From Bacillota bacterium (lineage in GTDB: Bacteria > Bacillota > Clostridia > Acetivibrionales > Acetivibrionaceae), in the NCBI GenBank assembly GCA_023421115.1, contig JAEZUI010000264.1:75680-139679 (forward strand): a stretch of 64,000 nt of DNA. The letters run 5' to 3'. A program made the translations under genes and the position numbers. How positions within the stretch are numbered: position 1 is the stretch's first letter; each line of letters starts with the position of its first letter. Shown one piece after another: positions 10,585 to 18,336 of this stretch. Under the pieces are notes generated by a model. That model was not told where the DNA came from and ran no database searches. It saw only the letters and a list, made by a program, of their open reading frames with translations.

Positions 10585-12949
10585 TAATATAGGCTATTCT
10601 AACGGCAAAACAAAAGCATATTCGGTGTTTATAGGTGCAATATTTATTGTGATTGTATTAGTGCTAGGGTTTACATCCATTTTAAATGTTATGTCCTTTC
10701 GGCAAAGTTATACTGACTATCTTGTAAGAAGCTATGCACTAGCTGGAAAAGAGACGGTTAAAAAAATAGAATATGCCGTAAAATATGGAAAACCCCTTGA
10801 CAGATTTTTTGGTATACACGATCTTTTAGGTGAGGTAAATGAAGCTTTGCCTGATATAGACAATGTAATAATAATTGGACCCGATGGGGAAGTTATGTAC
10901 GAGTATAAGGAGGACGAAGTACAAAACACTATAGGTGAAGGGCTCAAAGAGGAGATTAGCAAGTTTTCCGCCCATTCAGACATTGAATATATTACATACA
11001 ATGAAAATCATTCGGTTCATATATTAATTCCGGTGTATAATGCTGAAAAAACACTTCAGGGAACTTTAGACGTGGTATTTTTTGAAAAAGTCATTCAATC
11101 TAAAATTAACTCTTACATATATAAATTGATTTTTTATATGATGCTTTTAGCAGTAGCATCAGTTATTCTAATTTCATTTATCTATAGGCTGTCTGCTAAG
11201 TTAAAAGAAAAGAATGAAATTGACAAGAAAGTGTTAATGAAAGTTATGCTTGGTGTGTTGGCTTTTACACAGATTATATTTGGTTATGTAAATTACTCCA
11301 TGTTTAAGTCTGGGTATATGGATATAACAGAGGAAACCGCTTCTATGGCCTTGAAAATTGTGCAAAGGGATGTTGAAACGGTTATTAGTAAGGGAGTGCC
11401 CTATACAAAATTATACGAAATAGAAGATTACTTGAACAAAATATTAGTTACAATCCCACAGATAGAAAACATACAAATTATTGATTCCGAAAATAATTGT
11501 TTATACACTACTCTTTCAGGTGAAAACACCTATGATGGAATATTAGGGAACAAACTCACGGTCACGTTAAGACCTGATAATGAGGGAAAGGTATGCAGCA
11601 TTATTGTAAGCTTGTCCTCAGCAATCATTAATAAAAGCGTCAGAGGAATTTTGCTAGATGCAGTTACCATAATAATAGTGTCATTTTTCTTCATGATTGA
11701 AATAATACTGATGGTAATAGGTTTTATCGGAAAAAAACGCCGTGATCTAGGTGAAAAAGACTTAAAAAATGCACAAGAAGGTGCTATGGTAAGACCTTTA
11801 GCATTTATTGTATATGGTGTAGTGTTTTTGACAGCAGCCTTTGTACCCGTAATAATGAGCTTGATATACAAGCCTTTACTTGGCTTGTCTAGAGATTTTG
11901 TACTAGGTCTTCCTGTGTCGGCAGAGATGTTTTGTGGACTCGCAGCAACGCTGGCGGCAGGCTTTATTATTGACAAAAGAGGCTGGAAGGTGGCTTTTTC
12001 TTTTGGCATATTGCTTTTTATAGCTGGAACTGTAATGTCTGGTGTGGTTTCGACCCCAATTCTATATATAGTAGCTAGAGGGTTGACCGGTGCAGGCTTC
12101 GGAGCGTTGATAATGTCAATGAGAGCACTGGTTATATCAACTGCAGGAAGCACAGGTATTGCTGATATGAATGCTGGTGCCACGGCTGGGGTGAATTGCG
12201 GGGTGGTAACAGGTGGAATGCTTGCAGACAGGATAGGCTTTGACAAGGTTTTTTACATTTCCGCATTGCTCGCAGTTTTAGCTTTTATTTTAGCCTTTTG
12301 GGGTATATCAAATTCGGTAATAAAGAATGAAAAAAGCGAAAAGAGCAAAAATTCTATTATACGTTTTATTCTCAACAAACAGGTTTTTGGATTCTTTCTT
12401 CTCATATTGATTCCTTTTTCTATATGTGCCATGTTTTTAAACTATTATTTCCCTATATATGCAAACAATATAGGTATTTCATCTTCCGATGTAGGTAGGG
12501 CATTTATGGTAAATGGTCTTTGCATTGTTTATTTAGGTCCCCTGTTGAGCAAATATTTTAAAAATGCAGTAGGAAACAAAAAAGCACTTATAATATCAGT
12601 TCTTTTAACCTCTTCTGCCATACTTATATTTGCATTGACAGGTTCAATAGCAGGCGCTGTTATCGCATTATTGCTAATAGGTATTTCGGACAGTTTCGGA
12701 GTATCTGCACAAATAGGAGACTATATGAACATTGATGCGGCTAAGGAAGCTGGTGAAGGAAAAGCTGTGGCTTACTACAGTATTATAGGTAAGCTTGGTC
12801 AAATGCTAGGGCCAATAGCATTTGCAGCAGTTTCTTTTCAGGGTACTCAAAAGGGTATAGGGATAATTGCTGTAGGAGTTGCTATGGCACTGGGTATTTA
12901 TATGATTTTTGTGAACGGTAAAAGAACTCAAATGGTTAAAGGGGGTTGA
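10568..12949 (+). CDS. Sensor-MFS fusion: two extracytoplasmic sensor domains plus an MFS transporter
   Basis: From the ATG at 10568 (SD GGAG six bases upstream) this is 793 residues. A TM helix (about residues 15-40) is followed by an extracytoplasmic Cache-like domain to about 205, with IDNVIIIGPDGEVMYEY typical of such sensors. Two TM helices follow, then a second similar domain (IENIQIIDSENNCLYTT, about 265-385), another TM helix, and a C-terminal 12-TM-type MFS unit (about 420-793). The MFS unit carries IDKRGWKVAF and ADRIGFDKVF loops, which fit the D-(R/K)-x-G-R/K consensus. The two sensor halves look like a duplication of one TM-sensor-TM unit. Joining Cache-like sensors directly to an MFS carrier is unusual. 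It overlaps the binding protein upstream and abuts the acetyltransferase downstream. An earlier TTG start at 10556 lacks a site. Substrate unknown. Confidence 0.8.
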   Translation: MMQKNNNIGYSNGKTKAYSVFIGAIFIVIVLVLGFTSILNVMSFRQSYTDYLVRSYALAGKETVKKIEYAVKYGKPLDRFFGIHDLLGEVNEALPDIDNVIIIGPDGEVMYEYKEDEVQNTIGEGLKEEISKFSAHSDIEYITYNENHSVHILIPVYNAEKTLQGTLDVVFFEKVIQSKINSYIYKLIFYMMLLAVASVILISFIYRLSAKLKEKNEIDKKVLMKVMLGVLAFTQIIFGYVNYSMFKSGYMDITEETASMALKIVQRDVETVISKGVPYTKLYEIEDYLNKILVTIPQIENIQIIDSENNCLYTTLSGENTYDGILGNKLTVTLRPDNEGKVCSIIVSLSSAIINKSVRGILLDAVTIIIVSFFFMIEIILMVIGFIGKKRRDLGEKDLKNAQEGAMVRPLAFIVYGVVFLTAAFVPVIMSLIYKPLLGLSRDFVLGLPVSAEMFCGLAATLAAGFIIDKRGWKVAFSFGILLFIAGTVMSGVVSTPILYIVARGLTGAGFGALIMSMRALVISTAGSTGIADMNAGATAGVNCGVVTGGMLADRIGFDKVFYISALLAVLAFILAFWGISNSVIKNEKSEKSKNSIIRFILNKQVFGFFLLILIPFSICAMFLNYYFPIYANNIGISSSDVGRAFMVNGLCIVYLGPLLSKYFKNAVGNKKALIISVLLTSSAILIFALTGSIAGAVIALLLIGISDSFGVSAQIGDYMNIDAAKEAGEGKAVAYYSIIGKLGQMLGPIAFAAVSFQGTQKGIGIIAVGVAMALGIYMIFVNGKRTQMVKGG

Positions 12950-12952
12950 GTT

Positions 12953-13672
12953 ATGTCACAAATAGTAGGTAACGGCACTTTGCGTAACCGCCAGGAAAAT
13001 AAGCTGTATCCATATGAGATGCGCTTGCTTGATATGAAGAATATAGAGGAAATAATGAGTTTGCAATATGAAATACTAAGTGCTATGAAAGATACTGATG
13101 TATGTGTGGCAATGACGGATAGTGAGGTTACCGACATCCTTAATGGACTAGGTGAAATGGTAGGTGTCTTTGTGGATAACACCTTAGTTGCAGTAGGCGC
13201 AAGCTTGTTTCCCGGTGATAGAGAGGACAATTTAGGTCGGGATATAGACCTTTGTGACGCTGAATTAATGAAAGTTGCTCATTTGGAGTTTGCAGCCGTA
13301 CACCCTTTGTACCGAGGGAATTCCCTTCAAAAAATTGTAGCAGGATACCTTGTAAAAAGCATTGCTGAAGCTGGAAGGTTTGAATTTATTTTAAATACCA
13401 TTTCCCCTCTAAATCCAGTTAGTCTCGATACCGGCTTTTACTTGGGATTGCACATAAGAAAGCTTCTGGTTAAGTATGGAGGACTAATAAGATATATATT
13501 GTTTTGTGATACAAAAAATCCTGTTATAACCGATTCTGATACTTTAATTTCAGTGCATTCTTCAGATTTTATAAAACAGCAGGAGCTTCTAGAGTTAGGC
13601 TATTACGGTATTGGTTTTGAAAATGGTTTAAAAAGCGGACATATACTATTTGGAAAGGTGGTACGAGAATGA
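12953..13672 (+). CDS. GNAT-like N-acetyltransferase
   Basis: This 239-residue protein carries a GNAT core. A strand-turn VAHLEFAAVHPLYRGNSLQKIVAGYLV matches motif A (V.P..RG.SLQ..L), which binds the acetyl-CoA pyrophosphate, and it is preceded by a VGVFVDNTLVAVGASL strand pair. The acceptor substrate cannot be read from sequence. It starts three bases after the MFS gene and overlaps the following lipoprotein gene by four bases (ATGA), so it is translationally embedded in the run. The position suggests it modifies something made, sensed or exported by this operon; that is inference. The C-terminal part after about residue 170 is not recognised. Confidence 0.7.
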   Translation: MSQIVGNGTLRNRQENKLYPYEMRLLDMKNIEEIMSLQYEILSAMKDTDVCVAMTDSEVTDILNGLGEMVGVFVDNTLVAVGASLFPGDREDNLGRDIDLCDAELMKVAHLEFAAVHPLYRGNSLQKIVAGYLVKSIAEAGRFEFILNTISPLNPVSLDTGFYLGLHIRKLLVKYGGLIRYILFCDTKNPVITDSDTLISVHSSDFIKQQELLELGYYGIGFENGLKSGHILFGKVVRE

Positions 13673-14823
13673 GAAAAAACTACCTTTTGATAATTTGTAT
13701 TTTGCTCTGTATGTCTGTGACCGGTTGTATGGGAGATAAGGATATATTGAAAGATCGAGAAGAATTTTCTATATCATCAGAAGTGTTGACAATTGGTATA
13801 CCTGGTCCAATGGCATATATGAAGGAAATTACCGGTTTTTATAATGGAGTTATGGAAGCTGTTGAAGAGATAAACTCAACAGGAGGAATAGACGGGAAAG
13901 AGATTAATGTTGTTTTTGAAGATGATAAAGGAACCTTTAATGATGGAATAAAAATAGCACAGGAGTTTGCACATAGGAAGGATATTTTTGCGGTAATAGG
14001 TCACTGGAATACATATATAACTCTTCCTGCAGCTGAGATATATAATGATGCTGGAATTGTCATGCTGTCTCCTGTTGTTTCAAATAATGAACTGACAAAA
14101 AAAGGTTATAATTATGTATTTCAAAACATTATTAATGATAGTGATATGGGAAGTCAGATTGCACAATATGTGTACGAACAAGGTCACAAAAGAATAGTGG
14201 TGTTTTATGTAGAAAATGACTACGGTAAGGGCCTTGCAAAAGCCTTTGAAGATTCACTCTCTGACACTGGGGGGACAGTTATAGACCGGGTAACGGATTT
14301 TGCCAATGAGATTGAATTTAGCAAGGCATACAATAAGTGGAAGGCATTAGAGTATGATGCTGTATTTATAGCAGATTCTATGCCTCATGCAGGAGAGTTT
14401 ATAAAAAAACTAAGACAAAGGGATTCGGATATGCCCATATTTTCAGGTGATGGTCTAGACGTGGCAGAGCTGCCTTCAATGCTTGGAAAGGCTGCAAATG
14501 AAATCACTATTGCCACCATGTATAATCCAAACACTGGTTCTCTAGAGCAAAATGAATTTATTAAGCAATACACCGAAAAATACGATTTAGAGCCGGACCT
14601 TTGGGCTATGCAGGGGTATGACTCTATTAAACTTCTTGCTTATGCTTTTAAAAATGCAAAAGACCTTACTCCATCAGGGGTCTCACAAATACTCAAAGCC
14701 AAAACGGGTTGGGAAGGTATTATGGGAATTACTGAATTTAATTTAGAGGGTCAAATGACAGGTAGAAAGGTTTTTTGGAAAAGAGTACAAAACGGAGAAA
14801 TGGAATATATGACAAACAAATGA
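13669..14823 (+). CDS. Branched-chain-amino-acid-type substrate-binding lipoprotein
   Basis: A signal peptide with a lipobox (CMSVTGCMGD) gives a diacylglyceryl-anchored protein of 384 residues. The mature part follows the Peripla_BP_6 plan: IGIPGPMAYMKEITGFYNGVMEAVEEIN, GGIDGKEINVVFEDDKG, FAVIGHWNTYITLPAAEIYNDAGIVMLSPVV, a YGKGLAKAFEDSL hinge-side helix, and a late AMQGYDSIKLLAYAF segment. The family binds amino acids, amides or other small polar ligands. No LivHMGF permease or ATPase lies in the window, so it is an orphan binding protein, either a sensor partner or a ligand scavenger. The start overlaps the acetyltransferase stop (ATGA). The adaptor gene starts 20 bases downstream. Confidence 0.85.
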   Translation: MRKNYLLIICILLCMSVTGCMGDKDILKDREEFSISSEVLTIGIPGPMAYMKEITGFYNGVMEAVEEINSTGGIDGKEINVVFEDDKGTFNDGIKIAQEFAHRKDIFAVIGHWNTYITLPAAEIYNDAGIVMLSPVVSNNELTKKGYNYVFQNIINDSDMGSQIAQYVYEQGHKRIVVFYVENDYGKGLAKAFEDSLSDTGGTVIDRVTDFANEIEFSKAYNKWKALEYDAVFIADSMPHAGEFIKKLRQRDSDMPIFSGDGLDVAELPSMLGKAANEITIATMYNPNTGSLEQNEFIKQYTEKYDLEPDLWAMQGYDSIKLLAYAFKNAKDLTPSGVSQILKAKTGWEGIMGITEFNLEGQMTGRKVFWKRVQNGEMEYMTNK

Positions 14824-14843
14824 TGTAGGAGGTGGACTTTAGA

Positions 14844-15941
14844 ATGGATAATACTGTTTTTAGAAAAGTATCACTCGAAAGACTTTCATCTCCGGAAGAA
14901 CTCGACCAGTTGATTACTATTACAAGTCCTAGGGGATGGATTGCCATGTCGGGCTTGATAATTATTTTGCTGGCTTCTGCTTTTTGGGGAATTTCAGGTC
15001 AAATACCCGTGACAGTTAATGGTGAAGGAATCATAACTGCAAGCGAGGGTGTGGCAAATATTATTCATCCAGTATCCGGAAGAGTTACAGATGTAAGTAT
15101 AAGAGTTGGCGATTATATCAAAAAGGGAGACATAATAGCTAGAGTGGAGAATAGGGAACTTGTAGAAGAGATTAATCTGATTAGGAGAGATGTAAATCTT
15201 GCACAAGATTTTGACATTAAACATTTTAACAATAAATCTGTAGAGCTTTCTTTGGCTCTTAGTGAGCTGTATGAGCTTGCAATGCAAGTAAATACGGTGA
15301 ATACAGAAGTAGCTTTATTTGATAAAAGTCAGATAGAAAAGCAAATTGAGCTTAAAAGAAATACAATAGTTTCAGATCTTAGCTACAAACTTAAATTAGC
15401 AGTGGATAAACTTGAAGAAAACTCATCGGTAGTTTCACATGTAGATGGCAGAGTTTTAGAGGTCAATATTAAAAAGGGTGATATTATTGAGACTGGAATA
15501 ACAGCAGCAAGTATAATAAGAGATGATAGTACAGCGAATAGTCTTGAAGTTGTACTTTATGTATCACCCGATGAGGGTAAGAAAATAACAGCGGGTATGG
15601 ATGTACATGTGGCTCCAACTATTGTGAAAAAAGAGGATTACGGATATATGCTCGGCAAAGTTATTTCGGTGTCTGAATACCCTGTATCAGTTAAGAGTGT
15701 GGAACAAACCATCGGGAATCAGGAGTTGGCAGGCAGCTTTTCAAAGGGGAATGCAACAATAGCGGTTCGGGTAAATCTGATACCTGATTTGTCCACAGCA
15801 AGTGGTTTTAAATGGTCAACATCAAAAGGTCCTGATATAAAGATTGACAGTGGTAATATCTGCGCAGGTTCAATTGTAATTGAAAAGAGAAGACCTGTAG
15901 AGATGGTTCTTCCATACTTAAAGAAAAGCCTTAATCTTTGA
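14844..15941 (+). CDS. NHLM-type secretion adaptor (HlyD/membrane-fusion family)
   Basis: The N-terminal pattern RKVSLERLSSPEELDQLI followed by TSPRGW and one TM helix (about residues 35-57) is the signature of the NHLM bacteriocin-system secretion protein (TIGR03794-like). After it comes a lipoyl-like half (HPVSGRVTDVSIRVGDYIKKGD), a coiled-coil hairpin of modest length, the second half (SHVDGRVLEVNIKKGD) and a beta barrel. It should bridge the ABC exporter to the envelope. ATG 14844 has GGAGGTG nine bases upstream; the GTG at 14832 overlaps that site and is rejected. Length 365 residues, normal for the family. It lies directly before the two ABC genes that complete the exporter. Confidence 0.9.
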   Translation: MDNTVFRKVSLERLSSPEELDQLITITSPRGWIAMSGLIIILLASAFWGISGQIPVTVNGEGIITASEGVANIIHPVSGRVTDVSIRVGDYIKKGDIIARVENRELVEEINLIRRDVNLAQDFDIKHFNNKSVELSLALSELYELAMQVNTVNTEVALFDKSQIEKQIELKRNTIVSDLSYKLKLAVDKLEENSSVVSHVDGRVLEVNIKKGDIIETGITAASIIRDDSTANSLEVVLYVSPDEGKKITAGMDVHVAPTIVKKEDYGYMLGKVISVSEYPVSVKSVEQTIGNQELAGSFSKGNATIAVRVNLIPDLSTASGFKWSTSKGPDIKIDSGNICAGSIVIEKRRPVEMVLPYLKKSLNL

Positions 15942-16066
15942 TTCTTATAGGTCAATATGCTATTTACTTAAAACATCAAGGAGTCTTTAATTCAATTAGT
16001 TCATTTCACGGGCAGAAGGATTTTGTTTTGCATTAAGACAAACAATTAAGCGGAGGTGTACTACTA

Positions 16067-18217
16067 TTGTCTAGTATAAAAAAAGCACCGACTGTACTTC
16101 AATTAGAAGCAGTTGAATGCGGTGCAGCTTCACTTGCGATGGTATTAGCATATTTTGGACTGAGAGTACCACTTGAAATTTTAAGGAGTGACTGTGGTGT
16201 TTCAAGAGATGGAAGCAAAGCAAGTAATGTATTGAAAGCTGCAAAAAAGTATGGATTAGATGGAAAAGGCTATAGAAAAGAGCCCGAAAGTTTAAAAAAT
16301 ATGCCTCTTCCAATGATTATACACTGGAATTTTAATCACTTTCTAGTTTTAGAGGGTTTCCACAAGGGCAAGGTTTATTTGAATGATCCTGCTTTAGGAA
16401 GAAGAATTGTCTCGGAAGAAGAATTTGATCAGAGCTTTACAGGCGTCGTACTCACTTTTGAGAAAAGCGAAACCTTCAAACCGGGTGGAGAAAAAACAAA
16501 GTTTTTCGATGTGACAAAAAAGTATCTTAAGGGTTCTTTGGTTGATCTTATCTATATAATACTAACAGGACTTGCTCTGGTTGTTCCGGGGCTTGTTATA
16601 CCGGTTTTTATCAAAATATTTATAGATGATATCCTTATATCGGGAAGAAACAATTGGATTCCCACACTACTAACATTAATGGCGTTAACTGCTTTTTTAC
16701 AAGGAAGTCTAACCTGGCTTCAGGGTTATTATCTGTTAAAACTTGAAACTAAACTCGCTATAAGTTCAGCAGGAAAGTTCTTGTGGCATGTATTAAGGCT
16801 TCCAGCAGTTTTTTTTAGTCAAAGGCATTCAGGCGACATAGGCTCAAGAATGCAAAGTAATGAACGCTTTGCCCAAGTCTTTTCCAGTCAGTTGTTAAAG
16901 CTTAGTCTTTCTTTATTTATGATTGTTTTTTATTTTTTTATTATGATACAGTATGACGTGCTTCTAACTATGATAGGTGTTATTGCAGCTGTAATAAATA
17001 TAGTATACTTAAAATTGGTATCTGACAAAAGAAGTAATGAGAACAATGTATACCTGAATGATCAGGGAAAGCTTATAGGTGTTTCTATGTCAGGCCTTCA
17101 AACTATTGAGACCTTAAAGGCCACAGGCTCGGAAGCGGATTTTTTTTCAAAATGGTCCGGATACCATGCTAAGACTCTCAATGCACAGCAAAAAATAGGG
17201 GTCTCAAATAATTATTTGTCAATACTTCCAATTGCCTTAAAGAGTATCACTGAAATTATTGTGATAATTACCGGAGGCATAAAAATAATGAAAGGTCAAC
17301 TTTCCATTGGAGAACTAATTGCATTTCAAAGTCTTATGATAAGTTTTTTAAACCCCATAGACAATTTGATGGGTGTGGGTTCTTTACTTCAGAGCATGGT
17401 GGGAGATATGAACAGGCTAGAGGATGTTTTAAAATACCCTGAAGATGTGGAACTAAAAACTGAAAAAATCGACTTGAAAGGGTTTAAAAAAGAAAAGCTG
17501 GAGGGTTTGATAAAGGTAAAGAATCTTTCGTTTGGATATAATTCTTTGGAACAGTCGTTTATTAATAAATTTAACGTTGAAATAAAGCCCGGTTCGCGGG
17601 TGGCCCTTGTTGGAGGCTCCGGTAGTGGTAAATCTACAATTGCAAAGCTGATATGTGGAATTTACCAACCCTGGGAAGGAGAAATTTATTTTGATGGAAA
17701 GCCTTCGGCAAAAATTCCTCGCATACTTAAAACCAATTCCCTTGCTGTTGTAGATCAGGATATATGTGTGTTTAACGCATCTGTAAAAGATAACATAACG
17801 CTTTGGGACGATTCCATACCTGAAACTGATGTTATAAGGGCTGCAAAGGATGCTTGTATCCATGATGACATAATTGCAAGAAAGGGTGGCTACAGTCACA
17901 TAATGGCTGAAGGAGGAAAAAACTTCAGCGGAGGTCAAAGGCAGAGAATAGAAATTGCACGTGCTCTTGTAAAAAATCCTTCAATTTTGATACTTGATGA
18001 AGCTACAAGTGCTCTTGATGCCAATACAGAACGAATTGTGTATGAGAACATATGCAAAAGAGGGTGCACGTGCATTATAGTAGCCCATCGTTTGAGTACA
18101 ATAAGAGATTGTGATGAAATTATTGTTATGGATAAGGGGAGTATTGTACAAAGAGGAACCCATGAGAAATTAAAAAAAGAGAACGGATATTATTCAAAGC
18201 TCATAAGTGTAAGCTAA
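16067..18217 (+). CDS. NHLM-type peptidase-ABC exporter (C39 domain, TM domain, ATPase)
   Basis: This 716-residue protein has the order C39 peptidase (1-135), ABC membrane domain (about 155-450) and ATPase (about 475-716). The peptidase triad is complete: Cys in QLEAVECGAAS, His in HWNFNHFLVLEG, Asp in LNDPALG. It should therefore cleave a leader after a double-glycine-type site during export. The ATPase has Walker A GGSGSGKST, signature FSGGQRQR and Walker B ILILDEATSALD, followed by AHRLST. It matches the NHLM peptidase/ATP-binding exporter (TIGR03796-like). The start codon is TTG, chosen because GGAGGTG sits eight bases upstream and no ATG fits. A 125-base gap separates it from the adaptor gene. 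Confidence 0.92.
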   Translation: MSSIKKAPTVLQLEAVECGAASLAMVLAYFGLRVPLEILRSDCGVSRDGSKASNVLKAAKKYGLDGKGYRKEPESLKNMPLPMIIHWNFNHFLVLEGFHKGKVYLNDPALGRRIVSEEEFDQSFTGVVLTFEKSETFKPGGEKTKFFDVTKKYLKGSLVDLIYIILTGLALVVPGLVIPVFIKIFIDDILISGRNNWIPTLLTLMALTAFLQGSLTWLQGYYLLKLETKLAISSAGKFLWHVLRLPAVFFSQRHSGDIGSRMQSNERFAQVFSSQLLKLSLSLFMIVFYFFIMIQYDVLLTMIGVIAAVINIVYLKLVSDKRSNENNVYLNDQGKLIGVSMSGLQTIETLKATGSEADFFSKWSGYHAKTLNAQQKIGVSNNYLSILPIALKSITEIIVIITGGIKIMKGQLSIGELIAFQSLMISFLNPIDNLMGVGSLLQSMVGDMNRLEDVLKYPEDVELKTEKIDLKGFKKEKLEGLIKVKNLSFGYNSLEQSFINKFNVEIKPGSRVALVGGSGSGKSTIAKLICGIYQPWEGEIYFDGKPSAKIPRILKTNSLAVVDQDICVFNASVKDNITLWDDSIPETDVIRAAKDACIHDDIIARKGGYSHIMAEGGKNFSGGQRQRIEIARALVKNPSILILDEATSALDANTERIVYENICKRGCTCIIVAHRLSTIRDCDEIIVMDKGSIVQRGTHEKLKKENGYYSKLISVS

Positions 18218-18218
18218 G

Positions 18219-18325
18219 GCCATTTCAAAAAATAACCTATAAAATATTTAGGTCGCAAAGCCCATTAAATAGAATTTTTTTGAAATGGCAATTGACCAGT
18301 TGCTTTTTTGGATCACCAAAAAAAG
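18219..18325 (+). promoter_or_regulatory. Structured intercistronic region before the second ABC gene
   Basis: A perfect 14-bp inverted repeat (18219-18232 with 18276-18289) encloses 43 bases. It is followed by a second hairpin, CTTTTTTGG (18303-18311) with CCAAAAAA(A)G (18316-18325), ending against the AGGGGGA ribosome binding site of the next gene. The second stem ends in A rather than T, so it is not a normal terminator for this strand. It could gate translation or stabilise mRNA ends between the two ABC cistrons. The function is inferred. Confidence 0.5.
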
Positions 18326-18336
18326 GGGGATAGGCT

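Noticed and set aside
18245..18270. GGTCGCAAAGCC resembles part of the GEMM-I (c-di-GMP) riboswitch core
   Set aside because: The tetraloop, its receptor helix and the second conserved strand are not present; the match is limited to about 12 bases.
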